Part shown: one piece after another, positions 10,300-19,512 of the stretch
Numbering within the stretch: position 1 is the stretch's first letter
Layout of the letters: the number at the start of each line of letters is the position of its first letter
Source of the DNA: Collybia mongolica
Taxonomy: Eukaryota > Basidiomycota > Agaricomycetes > Agaricales > Clitocybaceae
Direction of reading: 5' to 3'
Assembly: GCA_013420905.1 (NCBI GenBank)
Contig: JAAXNY010000001.1
Span: forward strand, 372,001-436,000
Length of the DNA stretch: 64,000 nucleotides
Notes under the pieces: model-generated
What the model was told of the DNA's origin: nothing
Database searches by the model: none
The model's input: only the letters and a program-made list of their open reading frames with translations
Position numbers and translations under genes: made by a program

Positions 10300-11398
10300 G
10301 TTGAGAATCCCTCCTGTCATAACCCACATGCCGTCTATATTCCAAGTATTGCATGCGGACACCATGTATATGAGCCCATCGTCTAACGGTTATAAATACA
10401 TTGTCCAAGGAAGATGTGCGCTGTCTTCGTGGATGGAAGGCGCGCCCCTCAAATCTGAGGATGGCAAGACCTTGGGAAGGTGGCTGTTCGAAGAAGTAAT
10501 TTGTAGATGGGGTTCCCTAACGGAAATTGTAACGGATAATGGTCCTGCCTTTGTCGCAGCCAAAGCGTGGCTGGAATCCAAGTATGGTATTACAGGAATA
10601 AGTATATCACCATACAATTCCAAAGGAAATGGGATCGCCGAGCGCGCACATTGGGATGTGCGTCAAGCTGTCTTCAAAGCTACAGGTGGTGATGTAAAGA
10701 AGTGGTACTACTTCTTCCACCATGTAATGTGGGCTGACAGGATTACTATACGGAAAGGGACGGGTTGCTCCCCCTATTTTATGATTACGGGCGCGCACCC
10801 AACCTTGCCGTTAGATATTATTGAAGCCACTTGAGCGCAGGCTCTAGCTAAGCACGTCCAGCATGTGGCCGATATGAGGAAACGTATCAATATAGAAAAA
10901 TGAAGGAGACTATTACAGTATGAGAAGGATCACAGCGCGACCATCAGAGACTATGATTTCAAACCAGGAAGTTTAGTACTAGTTAGAAATACCGAGGTCG
11001 AAAGTTCGCTCGATAAAAAGCTGAAGCCACGGTACCTGGGACCAATGATAGTCCTGAGACGAAACCGCGGGGGAGCCTATATTGTTTGCGAAATGGATGG
11101 ATCGGTGTGGCAACATAAAGTGGGGGCGTTTAGGGTTATTCCCTATTTTGCTAGGAGTACAATTGAACTGCCGGATAATCTGCAAGATCTAATAGACATC
11201 TCTAGCGAAACACTAAATGCTTTAGTGGAATCGAAAGATCCCGCTAATAGGCAAGTTTACAAGGAGCGTGACTATACTTTTGACAGAGTCCAATTGGATC
11301 AGTCCGATTCAGAGTCAAGCTCTAGTGAGAACACTGAGGAGGGGATAGCGCCGGCGCTACCACAAACTACTATGTCACACCGGAAGTTGCATAGGTGA
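10300..11398 (+). pseudogene. pol: Gypsy-2 integrase, 5'-truncated second copy
   Basis: It begins inside the integrase core, just before the first catalytic Asp (LHADTMYMSP). It includes the second Asp (VTDNGPAF) and the Glu (GNGIAERAHW). A TGA stop is at 10832-10834 and another at 10901-10903. The C-terminal part continues to a stop at 11398 ([18 protein letters not shown]). The sequence appears identical to 20826-21924, including both nonsense codons. It lacks the zinc-binding N-terminus, RNase H and RT. Confidence 0.88.
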
Positions 11399-11544
11399 TA
11401 AATCAGTATGGAAACAGAAGCAGTAAAGACAGTATAAGCAACTAAGCGAAGTAGTAAGGACAGTGTTAAGCCGAGTAAAGACAGTAATACAAAGGAGCGT
11501 GGGGAGGGACACCATAACTCAGGAGGAAGTTAATTGGACTGTCC
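11399..11544. other. Gypsy-2 3' untranslated spacer, second copy
   Basis: Short spacer between the end of integrase and the end of the antisense gene. It contains AGTAAAGACAGTA-like repeats and matches 21925-22070. Confidence 0.5.
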
Positions 11545-11786
11545 TCAAGCAGATATGAAGTCGTCTTCAACCTTGGGCAAGGGCAAGTCAGCCGGAGCTA
11601 CCTCCTCCTTATCATTGTCATCCTGGTCATGGACTTCCGTAGCGCTCGCAGTGGCAGCCTCGTCAGAGCCTCCCTCCAGAGCGGCCTCGTTCATTAGATC
11701 GTTGAGGCGAGTAACCTCGTCCATAGTGGCATCACGACGCTTCAATAAGAAGGACACTGTATGACTGATCTCCTCCAACTCAGCGC
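11545..11786 (-). pseudogene. 3' fragment of antisense gene 2 (second copy)
   Basis: It encodes the last 79 codons of the protein described at 22071-24673 (ELEEISHTVSFLLKRRD to an acidic tail ending DDFISA). It is cut at 11786 by LTR A, at the same base where LTR B cuts the other copy. The remaining exons are absent here. Confidence 0.85.
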
Positions 11787-12438
11787 TGATAGGGCCCGAA
11801 ATTGTTTGCACTTATAAAGTCGACAAGTAAGGCTATTAGTGTCATTTCTAATAACCAAGTAAGCGGTAATAAAGGATTAGAGTCGAGCTCCAAGACGGCT
11901 AATCAGAGTGAACTAGTCTAATGGATAATACACTATCAGTACAGAGGACTATGAGTACGGTCTATTATTAGTCCTATTCACCATGCCCGGTTACAACCTT
12001 GGTGTCTTAGTTCATAAGTAACCGTTGTAGTATGATATCATTAGTCTGGGGATCATCATTAATAGGAGAAGTAATTATAAATTCGGGACTTGCACAACCC
12101 GATCCTAGTCAGGGGTACTTGGTGTTAGATCCTAGTCAGGGGTACTTGGTGTTAACTACCGGAAGCGACGGGACCCCGTGAATAGCAACCGGGACAATCA
12201 GGAGGAGTAAATGACAGTGCCGCGCTGTTTTAAATAACGGAGCGCGCGGTCGCGACTTGATAAGAGTTTAGCCCGCTCTTTCAATATTTGATAAGTAACC
12301 AGTAAACGGCATAATTGGCACGCATGGCGCGCGCGCCAAGTTGTAGAGGACGCATCAGCATTGAATACAGATCCTTGGCGCGCGGGAGCGCGGTTCCGTG
12401 TAAAATTTACAATTCCGTATGATATTTAGTTTGTACAC

Positions 12439-12446
12439 TATAAATA
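12439..12446 (+). promoter_or_regulatory. TATA box in LTR A
   Basis: TATAAATA lies about two thirds into the LTR and is conserved at 22938-22945 in LTR B and 28394-28401 in LTR C. It probably sets the transcription start and hence the U3/R boundary. Confidence 0.55.
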
Positions 12447-12615
12447 GACTGTAGATAAGTAGCGCTAAGGAAGGAATCTTGCCCCCACTTCGCGCGACTA
12501 TAGAGTATACAAATCACATTTGTTAAAACACTATTGCGTGCCCGAATTAAGGATCAGATTGCTTCAACGTGTCTTGATTGGAATTGATTGGAGAACCACA
12601 GAATTAAAGAAACTT

Positions 12616-12759
12616 AGTTCACTTGGAACTTAGTACCGTATTGTCCGTTGGAATTACTAGGCACTTGGCCTTAGTGCACTTGGCACTGTATTGTTTGATA
12701 AGTCGCTTGGACTTATAGATCCGCTTGGGATCACTAATAATTGAACGTACACTTGGTAC
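12616..12759 (+). promoter_or_regulatory. Array of six hairpins with common RCTTG loop, LTR A
   Basis: Six short palindromes lie in 144 bp, each with loop ACTTG or GCTTG closed by C-G but with unrelated stems. They are AGTTC/GAACT (12616), AGGC/GCCT (12659), AGTGC/GCACT (12673), ATAAGTC/GACTTAT (12698), GATCC/GGATC (12718) and GTAC/GTAC (12747). A further hairpin CAGGTT-TTTG-AACCTG is at 12799-12814. Different stems with one loop indicate selection for folded RNA rather than for primary sequence. The array is downstream of the TATA box, hence probably in the 5' leader of the element RNA. Function is unknown. Confidence 0.8.
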
Positions 12760-13030
12760 TCAGTCTATTGGATCGAGAGATATTATAAATATACCTAGCA
12801 GGTTTTTGAACCTGTGTTGAAGCTTTTGTCTAAATCAAACCCATTGAGAGATCATTGGAAAGGGCTTTGGCTAGTACTATTCAAAGCTTAGTGCTTCTAA
12901 GCACTTGAACCCGAACTCAAAACAGGCGATTCCTACTGTTCGTGTGTTGATTGTTAGGTTTGGTGTGTGTGTGTGAGGGATTACATTTCATAGCATCAGC
13001 GCACTTATAGCCCAGGAGCCCCCTTTCATC

Positions 13031-13048
13031 TGGAGCCCACCGCGAGGG
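13031..13048 (+). other. Primer binding site of gypsy-2
   Basis: TGGAGCCCACCGCGAGGG starts 2 bases after LTR A. It is complementary to a tRNA 3' end of the form ...CGCGGTGGGCTCCA: CCA, discriminator U, and a 7-nt acceptor strand. Which tRNA this is cannot be fixed from the sequence alone. Confidence 0.75.
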
Positions 13049-13132
13049 TTCAGAGTTTTGAATAGTCTAAAGAGAGCATCTTTCTTTGAAAAATATTATA
13101 CCAAGACGAGTAACGTCGTCTACAAATTGAAG

Positions 13133-14995
13133 TAGAGCGGAGAAAGTTTAGTCAATCTGTCTCAAGAGCCACGCCCACAAGCCAGCTCGTCAAACAGACT
13201 AACTAATCAGCCACTTGCAAGACAAGTAGCTACAAAAACGCGGCAGACTAAAAATTCGCAAAACGCTGGAGTAACAGAGTCGTTACCACCTCCTAGGCAA
13301 GCGCGCACACGAGGATCTTCACAACCAGCCTTTGGATCTTCAGGACCAAGGCAAGTATTTAGAACTCCAGAGCCCTTAGGAAACATATCGACTACTAGTA
13401 AACCAGTAGCGCGCGGAAGATCGTCCGTAGTAAACCCAGTAGCAAACCCGAACTCGTTAGCTACTCAGAACCGTTCAGTAATCATGACTGAACCCCCTCG
13501 TAAATATATGCCCCAACCAGGCGTCCGTGATGCACCAGTATTCAAAGGAAAAGAGCCCACGGGTTTAATCCGGTTTCTGGAGCGAATGGAGGTCCTATGG
13601 AAGGAGTGTAACATTACAAATGATGAAGAAAAGAAGTTAATGTTAGGAAAATATGCAGACCTACAATCAGAGAATGAGTGGAGGGCATTAGACCACTATA
13701 AGACAGGCACTTGGACGGATTTCAAGACAGAGTTGATCTCTAGTTATCCGGAAGCACTCGATCAAGTAGAAGGATCAGTAGCCAAGTTAGAAGCAGTGTG
13801 TCGCGCCAACCCACGTATTGGAGTAACCGATGAGGCCGCGCTGAAAAAGCTGAAGTGTGAATTCAAAGCAGAATCTATTAAACTCTTGGGAGTTAGGCCA
13901 CCTATTATCTCTAACCGAGAATTAGTTACCAAGTTCTTGGGATGTCTAGACGAAGTCTTCAGATCCCAAGTACAAGGAAGGCTAACCCTGCTAGGGAATA
14001 ATCAGTCTAATGCTACACAGGCAGGACAAGCCATTGCTACAAACAACCGAGCAGATCCTAATACTATTGCCGAAGCCGCTGCGCTCACGCGACAAAAAGG
14101 GGATCAGTACGATCTGGAGGAAGTTATAGCAACTGCAATCAGCATTTCTGAAGGTGTAGCCAACATGAATATTCCAGACACAAATAGATCGTTTATAACG
14201 TCCATAACAGCAACAGCAGCGCCCAAAATCAAAGTAGAGATGGATGAAATAAAACAACAAATAGTTAATTTGTTAGACCGTCTCCAAGTAAATGAGAAGA
14301 ATACAAGGAGTGGATTCGAGGATGTAATGAAAGCGCTTCAACAAGCAACTGTTCAGAACCATGCCACGAATAGCGCACCCCAGCAGCATCAGTATCAGAA
14401 TCAGTACGGAAAGCCTAAAGAAGGACAACCGCAAAGACCAAATGCGTATAAATGTCACTACTGTTTTACACCCGGACACTTCATAATGGCCTGTCCCGAG
14501 AAACAGAAACATTTTGAGGAAGGGAAAATAAAAACCAACGCAAATGGAGGAGTATGCTTACCAGACGGATCATATATTCCAAGAGAACCAGAAACGGTAT
14601 CATTGAAAGATAAAGTGGAACACTTCCATTCAAAGAAGGTAGCGGCCCTTTATTACGGAGATGTCACAGAAGGACCCGCTCCAGGAGTATTGTCCGTTAT
14701 GCAGTCACATAATGCAGTAGACAATAGTAACAACATTGGAACCTTGAAAGCCATAATGGCACAAATGGCACAATTTCAAGCGCAACAAATGTTAGGACAA
14801 CAGAGCACGCAAACTGCGTTGCCAGTACCGCCTCAGATGCAGAAACAGGAATATATAAATAATAACTATAATCCTACGGCAAAGAGCGCGCCGAATCCTG
14901 ACATAGTAGCCTTACAAGCACAAATGAGTACTTTATTAGGGCAGGTAGCAGAACTCAATAACCAAAACAAGGTTAAAGAGTCGGGTTTCAATTAG
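13133..14995 (+). CDS. gag: Gypsy-2 gag (nucleocapsid/capsid)
   Basis: The first ATG is at 13484, giving 503 aa. The same frame is open and protein-like back to a TAG ending at 13132, so the real start may lie upstream or behind a mutated codon. Residues 1-150 (from the ATG) resemble a retrotransposon gag helical region (VFKGKEPTGLIRFLERME). A CCHC zinc knuckle CHYCFTPGHFIMAC lies near residue 325, after a Gln-rich stretch. The C-terminus is Gln-rich. It precedes the protease, which is in the -1 frame. Codons are otherwise undamaged. Confidence 0.8.
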
Positions 14996-15000
14996 GTCCG

Positions 15001-16206
15001 ATGAAGGAGGCTAAGGAACACGCTAGACCTACGACTAGGTCGCGTTCCAAGAGACAGCCAGAGGACCGAAATAAAAACAGAAATAGTCGTCAAGAAAGTA
15101 ACGATTCGGAGAGTAGTCGGGATAGTAGCGAAGAGGAGTTGGTAGCGCCATCTCCTAGGAAAAAGAAAGTAAAATTTGTTGAACCATCAGTAAAGTCTCC
15201 AGTATGAAAAGAATTACCCTACATCGATGTGCCCGTGGTACCCTACATACCCCGGAGAACGGAACGCAACCCTGAACCAGTTGATCCGCTACCTAATTTT
15301 AACACTAAGCGCGGTCCGACTTATGAAACTAAGTCCCTGATAGAAGTAAAATTAAAAGGTGGCGATATAATTGCTAAAGTGTTAGACAACCCTATCACAT
15401 TGACCACGGGAGAGTTAATGGGCTCGTCAAAAACCATTAGAGATGGGATAAAGAATATTGTAACTGCCAGACGTAAGTCCCTCACCCAAAGGGACGCTAA
15501 CTTGCAAATAAACGGAATAGATGAGGAAGACGTCTTACCCTTTGGAGGGGACTGGGAACTTGATGATAACTACTTACGGCATGACGCGCTACCAGTAGAG
15601 TCAATCCCATTCCAGTCTTTCTTCATCTCGGAGTATGACCGCGGCGGAATACCTAAGGGATCTATAATATGCGGAGACCCAGTCCTACAGTATTTAGAAT
15701 CTTTACCAGCTGGGGAAGAGCCCAAACAGTTGTATGTAGCAAAAGAATCGGCCTCTTTGCGCGCAGTATATCCAGTAATAAATGGGGTAGGAACGGAGGA
15801 ATCTTTATTAGATGGGGGATCCCAAATAGTATCAATGGCTAAACAAACGGCTTTAGACTTAGATATTTCATGGGATCCGGACGTTGTCATACACATGCAG
15901 AGTGCTAATAAACAAGTTGAGAAAACAGCGGGATTAGCGCGCAATGTTCCTTTCTTGTTTAATGACATGGCCATCTACCTCCAAGTACATATCATAAATT
16001 CACCCGCATACAAAGTATTGCTCGGGAGACCGTTTGATACACTCACGGAAAGTCAGATCAAAAATGCTCGGGACGGGGGACAAGTAGTCACTATCACGGA
16101 CCCTAACACGGGAAAAAGGTGTACTATCCCTACCCATGCAAAGGGATCACCACCTAAGCTGTTGAAAAGACAACCGGAGCAGGATTTTCGGCCTTCGATA
16201 AATTAA
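15001..16206 (+). pseudogene. pol: Gypsy-2 pol: linker and protease region
   Basis: The frame is -1 relative to gag. A charged, Arg/Ser-rich linker (15001-15207) ends in a TGA (15205-15207). The same frame then resumes from 15208 to 16206. The aspartic-protease-like motif LLDGGSQIVSM is at about 15809-15840 and a VLLGRPF block follows at about 16017. The next domain (RT) is in another frame, so an indel lies near 16190-16206. Gag-pol expression in the living ancestor may have used a -1 frameshift near 14995, but this cannot be shown here. Confidence 0.75.
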
Positions 16207-17737
16207 TCCAAAGTGATCAAGGAGAGCTAGCCGTAGAAATTGCTGAAGATGAGAACGGAAACTTTATTATAACAGGTTATAGACACCCTACTGATAAACG
16301 GAATTTTGGTCACAAAGAACTTAGAGATGTCTTTTTGTCTAGAAGTGATGTGAACATGAATAGTACAGTACCTGAACGCGAATTACTAGCCACGTACTTG
16401 GCTTCCGTAGATGAGCGCGATGGACCAGTAATAAACTACGAGCAGAACAGCAGCGACCCAGCAAGTACACCCACTAGACCTATGACATACGCTCAAGAAC
16501 AGCCCATGATCAATAAAGCTTTAAGTAAATTAAAGCAGTGGCAAATTGGCACCAACAAGCGCGGTCTTGGACCGGCAACAAGTGAAAAGTGTAAGACTGA
16601 GCCCATGGATCAGCTAGTAGGAAAGAAGTATAAACCAGTACATTTGAAAACAAAACCAACACTGGCGGACCTGCCTGATAAATTTAGAATTATCAGAGAT
16701 ATAAAGGGTGACCCTTTAGCGGCCCTACCAGTTCTAACGCCTAACCCACCTCCGTTTAAACCAACTGGAAGGTATACTGAGGAAAGGCGCGCGGAATTCC
16801 AAAGGGTACACGAAGAAGAGAGCTTCTTAAAACCTAAAGAGATGGATATAATCCACGACTTTATGTGCAAACATAATGATGGTTTTGCTTGGAATGATAG
16901 TGAGCGCGGTAGCTTTAAGAAGGAATATTTTCCTCCCGTCGAGATACCAGTAGTCCCACATACGCCGTGGACAGAAAGGAACATTAGAATCCCACCAAGG
17001 ATCTATGAAGATGTTTGTAAAATCATCAAAACTAAAATTGATGCAGGAGTCTATGAGAGATCCAATTCATCATATAGGTCTAGATGGTTTACCGTATTAA
17101 AGAAAGGCCCAGGAAAGAAGCTTAGAATTGTACATAGTCTAGAACCGCTGAATGCAGTCACAATAGCGCACTCGGGCTTACCACCCGCTACCGAAGAACT
17201 AGCAGAACACTTCGCAGGGCGCGCTTGTGGCGGAATGATGGATCTATATGTAGGATACGATGAGAGGCCTTTAGCGGAAACCTCGCGCGATCTAACCACG
17301 TTCCAAACACCGTTTGGCACGCTGAGACTAGTAACACTTCCTATGGGATGGACGAATTCAGTTCCAATATTTCATGATGATGTCACATACATCCTACAGG
17401 ATGAGGTACCACATGTCACAATACCCTACATTGATGATGTACCTGTGCGCGGTCCAGCAACGCACTATGAACTGCCGGACGGAACAGAAGAAGAGCTACC
17501 TGGTGCTCCAGGTGTTAGGCGCTTCTTCTGGGAACATATGCAAAATGTAAATCGCGTCATACAGAGAATGAAGTATTCTGGAGGAACGTTTTCAGGATAT
17601 AAGTCTATGTTATGCGCAAGTGAAATTCTAGTGGTAGGACATAGATGTACCTATGAAGGACGAAAACCTACTACAGATAGAATCGGTGTAGTTGAAAGAT
17701 GGGGACCATGCAAAGATGTCAGTGAAGTACGCGCTTA
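16207..17737 (+). pseudogene. pol: Gypsy-2 pol: reverse transcriptase, 5' part
   Basis: RT blocks include WFTVLKKGPGKKLRIVHSLEPLN, split here as WFTVLKK and LRIVHSLEPLN. They also include GMMDLYVGYDERPL, FGTLRLVTLPMGWTNS and the catalytic YIDDVPV box with both Asp intact. The frame is open from about 16207 to the insertion point of a Tc1-type transposon at the TA at 17736-17737. Downstream of the transposon the chain continues in register with MGTIGVCRNFIKDFARIGQPI, the usual RT thumb/connection motif, at 19514. Without the transposon, RT to integrase would be one long frame. Confidence 0.88.
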
Positions 17738-18071
17738 CAGTGGCTCAAAAAACTGCCCCAATGTTTGTACATTTTTGAAAGATCAATATGGTATGAAGTG
17801 CTGACATAAGCAGGGGACCTGGGGTAATTATGTAAGATACTATGACATCGTGGCTTTCCAATGGACCCTGGATCATGTGATTTGGATCAATATCCATTAA
17901 GCTACAGTGGCTCAAAAAACTGCCCCAATGTTTGTACATTTTTGAAAGATCAATATGGTATGAAGTGCTGACATAAGCAGGGGACCTGGGGTAGTTATGT
18001 AAGATACTATGACATTGTGGCTTTCCAATGGACCCTGGATCATGTGATTTGGATCAAAACCCATTAAGCTA
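17738..18071. repeat. Tandem duplication of the left TIR
   Basis: The 167-bp unit 17738-17904 is repeated at 17905-18071 with only a few substitutions. The second unit starts at a TA (17903-17904). This suggests either self-insertion into a TA within the TIR followed by loss, or slippage. Confidence 0.9.
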
Positions 18072-18131
18072 TAGGCCAAACAAAATGATTACTCATTGGG
18101 GCAGTTTTTTGACCCTCTATTAATTTTCTAT

Positions 18132-19151
18132 CTAATACTTTGTATGACCACCTTTTGCCTTTATAACTGCTTGTATCCGCCTGGGCATACTTTCTATCAG
18201 GTTTTGGCATACCTCTGGTGGAATTTCACCCCACTCTTCAGCCAATCTATCCCACAACTCATGTACTCCTTTGGGTGGTGTCGGATATTCTTTAAGACGG
18301 CGCTTGAGATGTTCCCAAAGGTGTTCTATTGGATTCATGTCAGGGGATTGGGCAGGCCAGCCAAGGACTTGAATGTTGTTGTCTTCAAACCACTGTGTGG
18401 CCAGTCCAGATGTGTGTTTGGGGTCGTTATCTTGCTGAAAGTAGCGCTCGCCATCCACCATTTCCAACTTCTCAAAACTTTCCTGAACTCCACTCTCCAA
18501 AATTTCACAGTATTGAACCTTGTCCATGTTCCCCTGCACCTCTATGAGCTTTCCCACTCCATTCCACCCCATACAACCCCATACCATGAGGTTTCCTCCT
18601 CCTCCATGTTTGACAGTAGGTGATGTTGTTCTATCAGATGGTGGTTCTCCCCTTTGTTTCCAGACATAAACCTTTCCATCTGACCCAATCCTATTGATTT
18701 TGGTCTCATCTGTCCATAGAACCCTTTTCCAGTCCTCCACAGTCCAGCTTTCATGATATTTTGCAAACTGGAGACGCCGGATGCGATGGGCTCGTTTGAG
18801 AAGAGGAGCTTTCCTCTTTGTAGCAGCATAAAATTGATTTTCCTTGAGTGCATTTCTGACTGTCTGGGGTGTGACAGGATTGGGGATGATGCCATTGATG
18901 AATTGGGTAGCCTGAACTGCATTATCAAGCTTCCCTGACTTGATTTGACGAATAATTGACTGTTTGTCACGAACAGACAGCTTGGAGGGGCGGCCACCAA
19001 GGTTGTTTTCTTTGTTTCCATCCACATCTTTGCTGATCCTACTGATGGTACCCTTCCCTAGACCAGTTTTCTCCTTGATTTGATGCTGAGAATAGCCCTC
19101 ATTGAGGAGAGAAACAACAGTATTGTGCTGAGCAGTAGAAATGGCTTTCAT
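18132..19151 (-). CDS. Tc1-type DD34E transposase
   Basis: It is 339 aa with no interruption. The N-terminus has a bipartite helix-turn-helix (residues about 6-40, LLNEGYSQHQIKEKTGLGKG) and a GRPSK motif between the two DNA-binding subdomains. The catalytic triad is visible: D in LWTDETK, D in FQQDNDPKHTS, and E in SPDMNPIEHLWE, with 34 residues between the second D and the E. This is the cut-and-paste enzyme of the surrounding transposon. Length is typical of the family (about 340 aa). It ends 14 bp from the inner edge of the left TIR. Confidence 0.95.
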   Translation of the reverse strand: MKAISTAQHNTVVSLLNEGYSQHQIKEKTGLGKGTISRISKDVDGNKENNLGGRPSKLSVRDKQSIIRQIKSGKLDNAVQATQFINGIIPNPVTPQTVRNALKENQFYAATKRKAPLLKRAHRIRRLQFAKYHESWTVEDWKRVLWTDETKINRIGSDGKVYVWKQRGEPPSDRTTSPTVKHGGGGNLMVWGCMGWNGVGKLIEVQGNMDKVQYCEILESGVQESFEKLEMVDGERYFQQDNDPKHTSGLATQWFEDNNIQVLGWPAQSPDMNPIEHLWEHLKRRLKEYPTPPKGVHELWDRLAEEWGEIPPEVCQNLIESMPRRIQAVIKAKGGHTKY

Positions 19152-19512
19152 GATGGTGGTAAGAGGTCAAGAAGATGATTGAACCAATTCCAACATGTCA
19201 AATTGATACAAATAAAGTCACATGACATTGTTTATTCTTCCCACAGTCCATAATGTTCTTGCATTGGATCATAAATGCCAGAATAATGGAAAATAAGATA
19301 AGGGTCAAAAAACTGCCCCAATGAGTAGCCATTTTGTTTGGCTTATAGCTTAATGGATATTGATCCAAATCACATGATCCAGGGTCCATTGGAAAGCCAC
19401 GATGTCATAGTATCTTACATAATTACCCCAGGTCCCCTGCTTATGTCAGCACTTCATACCATATTGATCTTTCAAAAATGTACAAACATTGGGGCAGTTT
19501 TTTGAGCCACTG

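Larger units (their letters stand above)
11787..13028 (+). repeat. Gypsy-2 LTR A (5' LTR of the internal region)
   Basis: It starts TGATAGGGCCCG and ends CCCTTTCA, the same limits as LTR B (22313-23528) and LTR C (27769-28983). Length is 1242 bp because a 30-bp segment near 12111-12150 is present twice. The first roughly 330 bp matches LTR B (for example GTGTC where C has GTATC). The last roughly 600 bp follows LTR C. The centre has its own variants. It is directly followed by a PBS, so it acts as a 5' LTR, yet its left flank is the antisense-gene site that carries LTR B. Confidence 0.9.
17738..19512 (-). mobile_element. Tc1/mariner transposon inserted in gypsy-2 pol
   Basis: It is bounded by TA dinucleotides at 17736-17737 and 19513-19514. 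The ends are inverted repeats starting CAGTGGCTCAAAAAACTGCC. The right TIR covers about 19300-19512. Its inner edge carries an inverted copy of the terminal word (GGGGCAGTTTTTTGACCC), an IR/DR-like layout. On the left, the outer 167 bp of the TIR is present twice in tandem (17738-17904 and 17905-18071). The transposase on the minus strand is uninterrupted. High similarity of the two ends and the intact ORF suggest a recent insertion. Confidence 0.93.

Noticed and set aside
10390..10834. Minus-strand frames opposite integrase, also present at 20916-21324
   Set aside because: They are shadows of the integrase reading frame; the plus-strand frame has the DDE motifs.
11534..11764. Plus-strand frame of 76 codons (again at 22060)
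   Set aside because: It is the mirror of the last exon of antisense gene 2, whose frame is supported by splicing in phase with upstream exons.
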